Counted from the stretch's first letter, positions 1-12,138 are shown. The stretch: DNA of 64,000 nt from Ophthalmolycus amberensis (GCA_024529925.1 JAFEUB010000803.1:186001-250000), one strand, 5' to 3'. Notes: generated by a model not told the origin, from the letters alone. Translations and numbers: made by a program.

Positions 1-79
1 AATTGTAATCTAAATACTGATGAAAATAATCCAGATCATAACTTTGGTCAGGAGTGAGTGGTCTAAAGAGCAGCGGTAC

Positions 80-301
80 CAGAGTGACGAGGCTGAGCAC
101 TGCCAGGTTGTATTCAGGGCCGCAAGCCCGGCAGCAGTCCAGCTGGTCCAGACCGTAGGCTAGGACGGCCTCCATCAGCTGACCACAGGGCTCCACACCG
201 GCCAGCAACACGCCCACACACTCATTCCCTGCTGTGAGGACCGGCTCAGAGAACTGGACCTGCTTCGCCGTGGTCACACAGGACAGAACCCGGTTCAACA
301 C
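80..301 (-). CDS. smg1: smg1 coding exon 11 (3' border uncertain)
   Basis: Acceptor CTCAG ends at 302. The exon reads VLNRVLSCVTTAKQVQFSEP, VLTAGNECVGVLLAGVEPCG, then LMEAVLAYGLDQLDCCRACG and LAVLSLVTL, clearly SMG1. The frame stays open to the window edge, but after SLVTL the residues no longer resemble SMG1. I therefore place the exon end at 80, before a weak GTACCG donor, which gives 222 bp and phase 0. If that donor is wrong the exon continues to position 1. Residues 421-494. Confidence 0.85.
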
Positions 302-834
302 CTGAGGAACGAAAGAACAATCAAACGGCCGCGACACCTCAGAAGCACCGTTAACTTCAGTCCAGTCAGTGACCGAATGACAAAACTTTATTAGCACATT
401 CTACCAACGTCCAAGTAGCAGCAAGGTAGATATTAAAACTCTGCCTCTCATGTAATCATAGTTTTCAGATTTCATCATTTTGCTGCTGCAAATTTTAGAA
501 ATAAATACACATTTGTGGGAAAATTCATTTTGACATAATAAGCAAAAAACCAATGTATAGACTGATGTGTGTGGTCCCTAATCCCTCTGCATCATCATTT
601 ACGACCCACTAGAAGTGTGTGGTGGTGTCTGTATGGGCAGACACTCCGCCCTTTGCCTGGACTTCCTCTCTTCTTATTATTGCCGTGTTCAGGCGTCAGC
701 AGAGAACATTTGGACCCCACGTGGGGATGTAACCTCCAGCCCGTTCTCATTCTCCCCACCGCGTAACGAGGCTTTAGGTCCGTGGCACTATTTTGTGTCC
801 GATACAAAGCAGCGGGGAACGGGTTGTTACATCG

Positions 835-872
<38 letters not shown>

Positions 873-3756
873 CCCCGTCTGTCTCTGCTGCGCGGTGCAT
901 GTCAGGGACCGAGCAGAGACAAAGACCACAGCAGGACGAAGCTCGTTTGCGAGGATGCGTTTACTTGTACAGAAAATAACCTTTTATTCTTCAGATTCTT
1001 GGCTTTGTTCTCATTGGAAAAGAATTAGGAGTAAAGATGCACCAATATGGAATATCAGGGCCGATAACTATTATCATCACACTCCATTGTTAAAGCTGCT
1101 CCCATGCCAGTATCAGAAGTTACTCTGATACTGGCTAAGATGCTGGATCGGCGTCTATGCACCAATCACTGGCGACCCAAACTTTGACTAAATAATTTAC
1201 GTTGCATTGACTGACATCACATTTTGTGAAAATGATAATGGACCTGAATACGGCTAGTGACATATCAACGCTGCTCTCCTCATCTTCCCTGAGGAGCTGA
1301 TCTTAGAACAGTGACCCGGGTGGTGCTGGGTGTGGCTCTTACGTCGGTGACGTAGGCCTCAGTGATGGGGGGTCCTCTGAAGGGGCTGAATCGCTCCCCG
1401 ATGCTGCGGACCACTGTACTGAAAACCCTCAGCAGAGCTGCCAGCTTAGGCAGCGACACTGAGGGAGGGGGGATGTCTTCATCCAGCACCTCGCCTGCCA
1501 TCCCATGGTTCAGATCCTAAACAGAGCACAGGCGCAGTCAAGGCCCGTTCTGTTGACTGACACATTTCATCAGAATCAGCAGAACTGGCATTAGAGCGTG
1601 GCTGGAGAGAAGCCGAGTGTGGATCAACGTCACCTCTGCGTATGCCTCCATGTCCTCTAAGAACTGTCCCAGCAGAGTGGTGGAGAAGGTGAGGTCTGCC
1701 ACCCAGAACTGCTCCAGACTCTGTAACCAGGCTAAACACACACAAAAGCACAGGACTGCCATTATGTGCTCAGGTACAGTACTAGTGTTGTTCACCTGCG
1801 TTTTGGCAGCACATACAACCCAACACACAACACGTGAAGCGTAAAAACAAGCTCCGGGTCTCGGGATGTCAGAAGTGATCTGGTTCTTATCTGGTTCCCT
1901 CTTCTCAAACTCAATGGGTTTTTAGTTAGATGCCTGAAATACAAACTGGGCTTAACACAAGCTTAAGAGATTTCAACATTTAGCTGGGACTGGGCGGACT
2001 GTACAGCACGCCAGCAGAGCGGTGAGACTGTGTTTACAGCAACAGTGCTGGTGGTCAAAGTCGTTCATATTATCTGCTCAGAGAGTTCATGCAGTGGTTT
2101 TGTTGCTGCTCTTTACATTCTTCCTGATGCAAGTTAAAAAAATGCACGACAGGAATTGTATACGGTCAGCAGCAGACACATGACAGAACAACCAGAGATG
2201 CTGTTCATCTTTAAATCAAACAGCACCTCAGATCTGTTTTACCTGAACATTGTGACTTACATTTGTATTTTTGAATTGCTGAATGACTTTAAAACAGCTC
2301 TTTTTATATATGAAGTTGTCTTTGTTTCCCTGGCACAAAAGGGGGATACACAACAGCAACATCGATAGAACTGAAAATGCCAATAAGAAAACCAACTGAC
2401 CTGAAACTTGCTGAGTGAGCACCTGCGTCTGTGTGTGGTCAATGTGCCAGCCCACCAAGATGTCCACAGTGTCCTGTGGGAAAGCAGCAAACACCTGAGT
2501 TAGTTGACCCCGTGTGCCTCAAACGTATGCAACCAATCACTGGTCCAACACTCACCCTGAAGTTGGTGCTGAAGACATGCGGGTAGCTGCGAGCCACCTG
2601 AAGAATGCACTTGACACTTTGACTAAGCAGCTCTGGCGTGTCCACGTTCTCCAGAATGGATTGCAGGTTGCTCATCACCAGCTGAAACGCACCAAACAGA
2701 GTCCGGTCCAAAACCCAGTCCAGAAAACCATTCCCCCAGCAGGCCCGAATACACACTTTCCACCACTGTACAGCATGATATACATGTTCCATCTCCATCG
2801 GCCTGCTGGCCACAGGATGCTTAGGAGCAAAGCCCAGCTCTGGGCCATCATCTATAACTACACACTAAATGTTTGCATGTGTACAAATGAGGAGATGTGC
2901 GTACAGCAGACAGTATTCTGATTTATAACCGTGCGTATTTCCTTTTGTGCGTACGCAGCGGTTGTGAATCAGACCCCAGATCTGTACTGAACTCCTGTGC
3001 AGCCTCCGTGTGTCGTTACCTGCATGACGTGAGAGAAGGCCTTTCTCTCTCCAGCAGCCTCCAGAGCACACTGCGCCGCCACCAGGTACAGCAGCTTCAC
3101 CTCGTCACGGCCGCTCGACGTCAGCTTGAGAAAGAGCCACTTGAAGATGCGCTCGGCCTCGAAGCCGAGCCCCGTGCAGAGCAGACCCAGACAGGCTGCG
3201 GCGTCCTGACGCAGCTCCCACAGCAGCTTACTGCTGCACACACCAACACCACGGGGAGGGACACGGCATGTTAGAGGCTGCATGGCATGTGGGCCCAGCT
3301 GAGAGCAGCCGTGGTTCAACTACAGGGGGGGCAGTGGGATTCATGCCTCTGAGACATTGTCTGCATTGGGAAGATGCATCCGTTACCCCTTTCACTACAT
3401 CACTAGGTTGTTGATATACAATAGTAATTAGATTGAGATGGTTACTCTAAAGGCAAAAGTAACAGAACATTTAAGTACTGCACAGTGTTAGTGCTGAATC
3501 CTCAGAACCAAAGATCATCAACAGGACAGCATAGTTCAGCACTTCACTTCAATCATTCTCAATACTAACGTTTCAGGCACAACTTCTCAGAACAAGAATG
3601 AACAAAACCTCAGCAACATCAGTAGAATCATCTATAAAGTGGAGAACACGTATAGTGATCACAACAGCCGTATGATTCATACGGCACCTTTTTATTTCAT
3701 ATGCAGATTACCAACTAATTGACGTGCGTGTGTGTATATTGTTTGTTTTATATTCA

Positions 3757-3834
<78 letters not shown>

Positions 3835-6800
3835 TGAATATAAAACAATCACAAGAGACAGCTTCACTATTCACTGCATTTGAATAGTATGTTTAAACTT
3901 AAAGGCGGTTGCTAACAGGTGGGTGAATGAGACTATTAAACTTGAACAGCTGATGTGTCTTTAGCTTAGTGGTGGTGACATGAAGTCATGTGACCGTGGT
4001 GTACTTCCTTTACAGCCTAACGTAAGCTGTTAACTTCTGCCCATTCGTATTTACACGTCACAAATCATAAAAGCAGAGTGTATATATACACCATAAATAA
4101 TAGGTCATCCCTCCAGCACTCTTTATGTTCAGCATGTAGCCCAATAGATCGAGATCATCTACGCACTTTCCTCTTACCTCTCGTTCAAAATGTCATGCAA
4201 GGTGCTGAGGACGGCGTCCAGCTGTTTGACCAGCGTCTGTGCAGGAGAAAACACAAGGCTCAAGGTTTACTTCACTGTCATTGGACAACACAGCGCTGCC
4301 TGTAGTCCAATTTTCAATCCTATGTTATACAACTGCAAAACTGAAGAACACACAAAACCAGATACTCAAATGTTTGTCAGTGTGCTCTGGAGTGCGTACA
4401 TTCTGTTCTCACCCAAGAACACATCCAACATAACAAGACATTGGTGAATGTCAGAATCTTTGGAAGTGTGTTTTAAGAGGAAAGAAAAATGGGCCTCATG
4501 CAAGAACATTTCCATATTCTTATCTCAACTTTCTCTTTTGTTCCTGCTGCATCAGATTCAGCAGATGCTCCTAACTCCAGATGACTGCGTGAGTGACCAG
4601 CGTAGACATGAATAACACCATATAAGGCTCTGAGTCTAGAAGGGTTCATTCATGAAACGGCCACCACACTAGTCACGCTTTCAGAGACTTGTAAAGGAAA
4701 GTCCAACGGAGGGGCCAATATCTATAAGACAATCATTATGAAACACAGACGCTAACGGTGGATTTTAAGGCATATTTGTCTTTCGTAAAATACAAACGCT
4801 TCTGAAGGGTTCGAGCACTGCCATGGCAACTGCATGGCATCATTTCAATAATCCTGTCGTCAATGTAAACCGAGTGTTGTCCATTTACTTTGTCATCAGG
4901 TAATCTATGGTGGTTATTTGCAGAAGACACCCAATTCGAATGAAAGGGAAATAAATAACTGTTCATATTTAAATAGTAGCTTGATTAAAAGTCTTGTCAT
5001 TAGTAGTTTTAATGATTAATTATAAGCTGCTTAGAGATAGTGGTAGGAAGGAACAGGTCAGATGTTTCTCACCAAAACTACATTTGACAAGATTTCCTTT
5101 GAACACATCACGACAGCTTTAGAGTTGTGTAACAATGAGCATGACTCTAGCTTCGCTCTGTTAGATTGGAGCTTTCCATTCTAATAGTGAGTGAATCTGT
5201 ATCTGCAGGAACATTTCCCTGTCAGGTACATGCAGAATACAACGGAGTACATCGCAATACCACACACATCTCAGGTGCAGAGTGAAATGGAGGCATCGTC
5301 AGATCAATGTACTTAAATATAACTCATGTCTGTTTAAGGAGGAGCTTTCGCTTTAATCATCATAGACTGTGTGAGTGAAATGCCTCTCTGGAGGTAAATG
5401 TAGTAACCAACTCCAACGTGTTCCTCTGAAGTAGAAGTACACAGTGAGTAGTACACAGAGGAGACTATCTCTGAAGTGCTTTTGGGCCTTTTGTTAGTTA
5501 CTTAGATGTACAGCGAGTTAGAAAGTAACACAATCCAATCATTTCATATCTAAACATCCACCAGAGAGTATTTTACTGTAGTTCACAGTCGCTGTGACTC
5601 CACTACTGCACATGATGGCAGGTGTGTTACCGAGCAGCCGTCTGGCCCGTGCTGAGCAGGGATGCACTCTTCTGTGAACAGGAAGGAAACGGGACTGACC
5701 CCTTTGCTCTCGCCGTGGCTGATGAAGTCCTTCAGCTGTTTGAGGGTGGCCAGCCTGCGGTCGCGATCATCCTCCCTGGAGACCCGTCGCAGGAGGTTGG
5801 CCAGCCGGGACTCCTCAGAGTGAACCATCCCTCTGTCTGCAACAGGGAACGCCACACGTCAGTCACACACACTCTCACATAGCATGCTGCCGTGCATGAG
5901 CAGGTCCACAATGATCATCATCAACCACATATGAACTCGTTGACATGGCTCAGTTTACCATGAGTAGCTGCTTGTGCAACTACAAATGCTTAGTTGGATT
6001 TTTATTATCTTGCACTGCCAACAATGGTGTGTTTGCTGCCTGGGCTGACATCAGGAGATCACACTCCATGTCATAGACTTAGTTAAGGGCTGCAACAGCT
6101 AAATCCATTAGTTATCAATTATAAAAAACAGTGGTCATCAGATTCTACCATCTGTTAGTTGGGTTTATGTTTTGATGCACGACATGCACTGTGGCACCAT
6201 CTCCATTGGGGCAGTAAGCCAGCCAAAGCCTTGTGACGTCACATGATGGATTACAGGAAACGACACCACCGTCTCCTTTGAAGGTGGCAGCACAGTGAAG
6301 AAGGTCAGAGGCAAACGCAGGACTACAGCTTCTAGTTCAAGGACAAAGGTCAGGGTGAAGAACACCCGAAGTGTGTTGTACTCCGAAGTTGTACTCTAAG
6401 CTACCAGAAGGAACTGATGTGTGGATTGTGGCGGTCCCTGTGGGCACACTTTAGGGCGCGAGGTGACAGCGGGACAGAAGCTGACGTAGTCACGGGTGCA
6501 GATGTTCATGCTTGGTCCTGCACCGTGGGTCGTGTGATTAGAACTTTTCAGACATGACTGTCACAAACAGCTGACTGATGAAAGCTCCATTAACAGGACT
6601 ATGGATTGTACAAAGAAGGCCAATTCGTTTTTAGATGCTTTAGAAAGAAAGTAAATATTTTGTTGTCAATTCAAATTGTTCAGTGTAATTATTGACTTCT
6701 GTATGAAGGCCATGAAGAAGTCCATGAATAGAAGACACGAGTTGACAGCATTGAGGAGGTTTTGCCGGTTGCACGTGATGTCTTTTTGTACCTTTTGTTT

Positions 6801-8233
6801 GTTGGAGAACACAACCAACAGCACGTCACGGTATGTGCTCGTAGCTCTGTGGAGGATCACCACGGTGTGACGCGCGATCACAAACAAAGCGCTCATCTTA
6901 CTACTAATGAAGTGTTTTCATTAACATTTACAATTTTAACGACTTTGAGACGGTAAACGATGCCATGCAGTTGCCATAGCAGTGTTCTACCCCTCATATA
7001 GCATTTATATTGATATTTTAGGGAAAATATACTGTAAAATATTACAATTACCATCCTGACTTCAAACACTATAGTGTGATATACATTTTAGGCCACAGGG
7101 TGTGTGGAGGGCTGGTTGCTGCTCTGGTCTGAGCTGAAGGAGTTTCTAGTGATTCTGCACAGAATCTGACCTGCTGGACCGGATGATAAGCAGTAAGAAT
7201 AATTAAGAATAATGAAAGAGACAATCTTCTCACTGATTTCCTCGTTTACTGATGTTGGTCGTAGAGAGTCATCAGTGTTACATTAAAACTGTTCCATAAG
7301 CAGTTAAAACTTCTTCAAAGTAACATTCACTTACGGTATTATTATTTAGTTACATTCAAACACAACAGAGATAGTATTAGTTACATTTCTCCTCAGAGCA
7401 CGGCTGCATCCCATTTCATTTGTTACTGTCTGTAGCGAAAGAGCATTGAACAAGAATAAGTTCTGTTTTTGAATAAAAACACTGGAAATAGTATTTAACT
7501 TTTGTCCTTATGTCAGATTAAGAATCGATGAATTGGAGTAATAGATTCAATGATGGAAGTAGTTGTTAGTTGCAGACCTGGCGTTGTTATTCCCCAGGTG
7601 TCAGCTTGAATTTACAGTTATTTACAGTGCAGTTCATATGAGAAACGCATGTAAGAGTAGATTCATCTTCTCCAGCTCAACCCGAGCAGCAGATCTGATG
7701 ACACATGCAGCCATTGCTGTTCACATCTTAGAACATCAGAGAGCTTACCCTGCAATTTCCTCATATCCTTTGAAGCTAAAGCACGGTTTCCATGCTGAAA
7801 AGGAGTCAAATCCGTTGTCACATCATTGGACCTCAACTCTTGCCCCACCGACTTCCAACCAAATGTAGCATCACTGACATCTTGACCAGCTTCATATCCA
7901 TCTGAGGGACACAAACATGTGAGGTTAAACCAACGCATTACATCGGAGCCAAGACACACACAAGCACGTCCTGACAGCACACAGCAAACAGGAGGAACTT
8001 TTATTTCATGCATGTTTGAAAAAAGGGAAAGAAAAGAAAAGCTTTGAATACATTTCTGCTTCACTTCTGACATAAAGGCTGCAGCAGCACAGGAGTCATC
8101 ACTGAATCATCATCCCTTACCTTAAGAAACCAGTACTGGATCAGACAAATACAGGAGACAGATTAGTCTCAAAGAATTAAAGTGCAGGACAAGACGGCTA
8201 AATAAATAAATAAAATGATCTCATCACATCTAT

Positions 8234-8314
<81 letters not shown>

Positions 8315-11300
8315 ATGCCTAAAGTAGCATGATTTTGTTATCAAATCAATAATGAAATTGATGAGAATGTATGAGTCAGAACTGGGATTAAGAAGTAAGC
8401 TACATTTGTAGTCTTAAATTAATATTGGGGTTAACACAACAGTACAATGGGATACAGGGTTTATGCAGTTTTAATACCACGTACAACCAAATTGTAATAC
8501 CCACTAACTGTTTTAAGGGTAACTACGTCCTCAGATTCTCTTAGAGCCCTTTCTCTAGGGCTGAATATCGTTAAAAGTACGAGAACAACGTTTCCAGTCA
8601 AACGATACATGCAATCCATCCTTTTTGTGCCAAGAACAAGAAAATACTTATTTGTCACCACAAGTGTTCTTTGGTTTAATCAGACGTGTAACTGGCCCAC
8701 CACTGCAACAGCTACAGCCCATACAGCCAGAACACAGAGAGGCTAACACTGCTGCAGCCACCAGGGGGCAGTCCAGATGTTTTGGCTTAACTTTTGGGCA
8801 GCTGTAATGCTGCCGCTGCGACCACACACACATTGCGGCACCATGTTAATGCAAAGAGTGCTCGCTTGATTTAATGGAGTACAAGGTGTTGGTACAATCT
8901 TATTTGGCTTCTAGGAGGTGCTCTGTCTTATTTCCATACAAACATTTGTACATTAGTAGGAATACAGCACAACATGTAAAAGCTGTAGCTCGTTACATGT
9001 GAAAGTGCTATCAAATTATTTTGTCCCTAAATTAATGAATAATCATGACAAATAATCAGGATCTCAATATTGACCAAAAGTAATTAGGATTTTCATTTTG
9101 GTCATAATCATGGTGCCCTATGTGGGGGGGGGGGGGGGGGTCTTCAACAGCAATAACAGCCACATGAGCGCTGTGCAGTGTGGCGGCTATGAGCTAGCAC
9201 AGCTTCCATTCACATTATGGATATCAATGAAGTACTATGCACAACTATCGTCAGATTTTCATTTCGCCATTGGTCCTTGAACGCATCATGTGTGACGAAC
9301 GCTTCCGTCAGAAAAAGGAACTGAAATTAAGCTTAAAAAGACATGTTTGACTTCTCTCTACTTCTAGCCATGGTTGTGCCGTTTCCACAGAGGTGCAGGA
9401 CACACACACATATATACACACTGCAGCTAAAATCAAGGTCACCAAGACAAAAAAGGTGACCGGACCGAAAAACGACCAAAACAGTTTGGGGTTCAGAGGG
9501 TCATTTTTTAAATGATACCCTGCCCTACCACTCCCAGCATCATTTTCAATAAATGCAAAAGACAGGAGTGGGGAAGAAAGGACTGTAGGAGGCGTGGTCT
9601 CTTGTCCACGTAGTGTGTGACGCTCAAGAGACCCTGACTTACCACCGCTTAGTGTAGCATGGACAGCAACACAGGCCCACGTTGCCGTTTGTCTGTGGCG
9701 TGAACTACCTATCTTGATGCAAGAGCGTGGTCTTTGAGAGCATGACTCAGATTTTGACACGCTTTCTGTCCTCACACTTTTTTTATGACATTTAAGGACA
9801 TTGGGATAATACTTAGGATTCAGAAATGGGAGCAAACCAAACGTGTTTCGTAAGAAATGTTAGCTCACCCTCTTCCTGGTGTGCATCTGCAGGAGCATAG
9901 GCATCGCTGGGCCCCGCTGGCTGCTCAGGGTAGCTAGAGGGCAACACGTCATACACCGCTGCTGAACCGGGCTCTCTGGACTTCACTCCGTCCTGGCTGG
10001 ATGACACACTGTCAACTCTGACACACACGAAAGAGACAAATATTAAGACCGAAGCAACTGCATGGCTTCACAATTTCTTTGTATTTATTTTACTAGAGGT
10101 CTAGGTTTAACTAGGAGTCAGAGTCATATACACAATGTGTATAATGTATAGTATAAACATATAGAATTGAACAGATCAACCACTGTCCCTGACATCCGGT
10201 CCAGTTATTCTCCGAGGTATAAAAGCCGGACATAATGGACAGGTTATGTAATCAGGTGTTCTGTAGAATGCCAACACATTCCCGGTGTAGAAATGGTGAG
10301 ATCTTGTTGGATTACAACATTGTCTATGTGTTAATACTTTGTTTTGACAATCCTGCTCGGTTTGGAGAGTGTGTGGGACCTTTTTGCATCAATTCCACTT
10401 TTACCTCAACTCTGTGTGTCTGATCAAGTGTTCATAGGACTGAATGTAAACTCAATGCACGAGGCCTACAGTAGCTGCTCCCAACAAGTAGCCAGTTGTA
10501 TGGAAAAGGTCGACATGGGCTCAACATGAAAGCCTGAGGAACAGTTGATGAACAAACTATTCGTTTTTGTTGTGTTGTTTAAAATGATGCATCTTACTGC
10601 AGACTCTATGACTGTGTGAAACTGTGGCCCTGTAAGGTTTAGGCCCTTGTTCAAAACGTATCATCTCTGCCAGGCACGGGCCTGGGGAGAGGTTGTGTGT
10701 TCGGTCCTGTGCGTGACCGAGTGGGAGTGCACCTCTGTTCTTCTCCACGGCTAATCTCACATTCTGCTGCACCAAACTGCACAATATTGTAATATATATA
10801 ATATTAAAAATGTTAGATATACATTTGGATCTTGGTTTCACAGCATTCAGTAGCTTTATTTCAGCTACTCGAGACGGAGAGAAACTCAGGGTTTGTTCAT
10901 GACAACCTGCCGGTGACCAGGTTAGGTTCAGAGTCAGTTACCATGGTAACAGACCCTCTGTGTATGTTACCTGGTTGTATTAACTCAATCACAATACAGC
11001 AGTCCTATGAACCCATGCTGGCCAGAATGAGCTGGTGGGACCTCATCCACCATGTATCTCCAATTATTTTTGTGACACTATGGTTTCATTCAAACTCGTT
11101 TAGGAATATGTGCACTGTGAGCATATTGTCAACTCAAATTATTAAAAAGGTGCGAGTAGGCTACTAGATTTTGTCCCAGAGCCCCTGTGTCAAGACAGGA
11201 CCTCCAGTGTGGTTAGGATGCAGGGCCATAGGACTAAAAACATATATTGTGGTACATGTTACCAGAGATGTGATATTAATTCGAGTCACAGTGGATCAGG

Positions 11301-12138
11301 GGCATTTAGAGCCACGCAGAGACTGGGGCAGTTACCCCACTTAAAAGGAAACTTTAACGTTACACCTCACGTTACAAATACCGTGAGGTAACGTTAACGC
11401 GCGTTAACACATGTGATGCTAACTCAGGAGTGTAATGCCTCAATAATCGCTGTGTGGATTTTTACAGTCGTTTGTTATCAGCTCAAAAAGTTGAAAGACC
11501 AACTCTGTCATACATGTTTTATGTAGACGGGTCTTACATATGTCCGGAAGTCCTTTAGGAAGTTGATAAGGTTGAATTCTCCCGGCTAACTGGCTATAGT
11601 TAGCCAGCGCGGAGAGTACCATGGTGATGCTAACTAGCTAAACTAACACAGCTCATTAAGAGTTTGAATCACCTGGTGGTACATTTAAAATCACTCACGT
11701 GGATCATCGTTGAGGCGCGTGAGAGTCTTAATCGTTTTACTAACGTAAATGATATCGCTCGCTGTCAGTTAACTGAGTTAGCAGCGTTGAGCTAATCGAT
11801 GTTCCTTAAACAAAATGAGCTAACGTTAGCGCCGGGCTAAACAGACAGCAGCGTTTTGGCTCATTGTTAACATATATTGCGAGACAGGCTGTGACAAAAT
11901 TACGATTTCGAAGACATTGAGGCACTTGTGAGAATGCAGTGATGTAGTCAAGAGACACGTTATTCCCCCCTATATGGCCATAACTTAAGGGAGCAACACA
12001 GCATAGGCCCAAAGAGTCACCGACATATTACAAGCAGCTTCCTCCCGAGTAGAACACCAACCTGGGCTGCCAGTCATTCCAGTGTGGCTGCAGTTTGTGG
12101 GCGCCGCTGAGCCGAGACCCCGAGGCTTTACGGCTCAT
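80..12138 (-). CDS. smg1: smg1, 5' part of gene (coding exons 1-11, partial)
   Basis: SMG1 is the phosphatidylinositol-3-kinase-related protein kinase that phosphorylates UPF1 in nonsense-mediated mRNA decay. Eleven minus-strand exons were found by matching translated blocks to the vertebrate SMG1 N-terminus and then placing GT/AG borders. Their lengths (77, 149, 153, 137, 59, 214, 126, 73, 98, 174, 222) keep one reading phase throughout and give ~494 residues. Blocks such as SRLANLLRRVSREDDRDRR, FEAERIFKWLF, NLQSILENVDTPELL, DTVDILVGWHIDHTQ and PPPSVSLPKLAALLRVFSTV are close to the mammalian protein. This is the disordered N-terminus plus the start of the HEAT-repeat solenoid; the kinase and FATC domains lie beyond the left edge of the window. 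The mammalian protein is about 3,660 residues, so roughly one seventh is present. No frameshift or stop interrupts the exons, so the gene looks intact. Confidence 0.95.
816..880 (+). repeat. (GT)n microsatellite in smg1 intron
   Basis: A run of GT dinucleotides of about 35 bp at 836-870, in the intron between smg1 exons 11 and 10. The remaining parts of this intron (302-1342) show no conserved coding block. Confidence 0.9.
1030..1170. mobile_element. probable degraded hAT-type remnant
   Basis: The segment begins with GATGCACCAATATGGAATATC and ends near GATCGGCGTCTATGCACC, an inverted arrangement of GATGCACCGATA-like ends. This is typical of short non-autonomous hAT elements in fish genomes. 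It has an internal TATCAGAAGTTACTCTGATA palindrome. No clear target duplication could be read, so this is a family-level guess. Confidence 0.35.
1343..1516 (-). CDS. smg1: smg1 coding exon 10
   Basis: Acceptor TTTAG ends at 1517 and donor GTAAGA begins at 1342. It encodes DLNHGMAGEVLDEDIPPPSV, SLPKLAALLRVFSTVVRSIG, ERFSPFRGPPITEAYVTD and nothing more before the donor. The start is upstream of the in-frame Met, in agreement with the mammalian DLSHVASGE block. Residues 363-420. Confidence 0.95.
1634..1731 (-). CDS. smg1: smg1 coding exon 9
   Basis: Acceptor TTTAG ends at 1732 and donor GTGACG begins at 1633. The exon reads AWLQSLEQFWVADLTFST and TLLGQFLEDMEAYAE, matching mammalian GWLQSLEPFWVADLAFST and TLLGQFLEDMEAYAE. 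Phase 0 at the end. Residues 330-362. Confidence 0.95.
2401..2473 (-). CDS. smg1: smg1 coding exon 8
   Basis: Acceptor CCACAG ends at 2474 and donor GTCAGT begins at 2400. It encodes DTVDILVGWHIDHTQTQVLT followed by QQVS, a nearly invariant SMG1 segment. It ends with one base of a split codon. Residues 306-329. Confidence 0.95.
2556..2681 (-). CDS. smg1: smg1 coding exon 7
   Basis: Acceptor TTTCAG ends at 2682 and donor GTGAGT begins at 2555. The exon reads LVMSNLQSILENVDTPELL, then SQSVKCILQVARSYPHVFST and NFR, and ends in phase 0. Almost every position agrees with mammalian SMG1. Residues 264-305. Confidence 0.95.
3020..3233 (-). CDS. smg1: smg1 coding exon 6
   Basis: Acceptor GTGCAG ends at 3234 and donor GTAACG begins at 3019. 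The translation runs SKLLWELRQDAAACLGLLC, then FEAERIFKWLFLKLTSSGRD, then EVKLLYLVAAQCALEAAGER and ends KAFSHVMQ. It aligns without gaps to the SMG1 helical repeats. Residues 192-263. Confidence 0.95.
3743..3848. repeat. (AT)n microsatellite inside a perfect palindrome
   Basis: About 70 bp of AT repeats are flanked by an exact 18-bp inverted repeat (TTGTTTTATATTCATGAT on the left, its complement on the right), so the whole 106 bp is one palindrome able to form a long hairpin. It lies in the smg1 intron between exons 6 and 5. Confidence 0.9.
4178..4236 (-). CDS. smg1: smg1 coding exon 5
   Basis: A short 59-bp exon with acceptor CACAG ending at 4237 and donor GTAAGA from 4177. It encodes TLVKQLDAVLSTLHDILNE, matching mammalian VLVKQLDNILAAVHDVLNE, and splits a serine codon with exon 6. 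Residues 173-191. Confidence 0.92.
5700..5836 (-). CDS. smg1: smg1 coding exon 4
   Basis: Acceptor GCAG ends at 5837 and donor GTCAGT begins at 5699. The exon reads ESRLANLLRRVSREDDRDRR followed by LATLKQLKDFISHGESKG, the highly conserved block that begins the helical repeat region of SMG1. The end is in phase 0. Residues 127-172. Confidence 0.93.
6083..6370. mobile_element. non-autonomous DNA element, GGGCTGCAAC family (copy 1)
   Basis: It starts AAGGGCTGCAACAGCTAAAT and shares an internal block (TAGTTGGGTTTATGTTTTGA, then the GCACGACATGC region) with the segment at 43048-43328, which carries matching GGGCTGCAAC ends in inverted orientation. The family looks like the short hAT-type elements common in fish. 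It has no coding capacity. It sits in the smg1 intron between exons 4 and 3. The right border is approximate. Confidence 0.5.
7749..7901 (-). CDS. smg1: smg1 coding exon 3
   Basis: Acceptor CAG at 7904-7902 and donor GTAAGC from 7748. The translation contains WKSVGQELRSNDVT, then FQHGNRALASKDMRK, both close to the mammalian SMG1 blocks KSLGQELRVNNVT and VQHGSRALATKDMRK. Residues 76-126. An open frame running on into the intron in both directions is not real coding sequence. Confidence 0.92.
8229..8310. repeat. (AT)n microsatellite
   Basis: About 80 bp of nearly pure AT dinucleotides in the smg1 intron between exons 3 and 2. Confidence 0.95.
9123..9140 (+). repeat. poly(G) run
   Basis: A homopolymer of about 18 G residues in the smg1 intron between exons 3 and 2. 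Length in the assembly may be unreliable. The rest of the 7902-9868 intron shows no conserved coding block. Confidence 0.85.
9869..10017 (-). CDS. smg1: smg1 coding exon 2
   Basis: Acceptor CAG at 10020-10018 and donor GTGAGC from 9868. The exon completes Arg26 and reads VDSVSSSQDGVKS..., ending AHQEE. This serine/proline-rich stretch is poorly conserved, as in other vertebrate SMG1 proteins where the N-terminus is disordered. It is identified mainly by phase, position between exons 1 and 3, and the conserved R-x-D-S start. Residues 26-75. Confidence 0.82.
10018..12061 (-). other. smg1: smg1 intron 1
   Basis: A 2-kb intron between the first two coding exons. I see no coding block, no complete mobile element and no RNA gene. 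The promoter-proximal half is rich in AACGTTA/GTTAAC motifs, including a perfect 16-bp palindrome at 11393-11408. Confidence 0.7.
12062..12138 (-). CDS. smg1: smg1 coding exon 1 (start codon)
   Basis: The ATG is at 12138-12136 and the translation begins MSRKASGSRLSG and ends HWNDWQP, matching the conserved SMG1 N-terminal start and the WNDWQPR block. A G at -3 gives a reasonable initiation context. The splice donor is at 12061-12060 (AG|GTTGGT), splitting codon 26. The extra glycine run of the mammalian protein after SRLSS is absent here. Residues 1-25. Confidence 0.9.

Noticed and set aside
615..1128. Open frames of 111-137 aa near the (GT)n run
   Set aside because: They run through a dinucleotide repeat inside an smg1 intron on the opposite strand and have no recognisable similarity.
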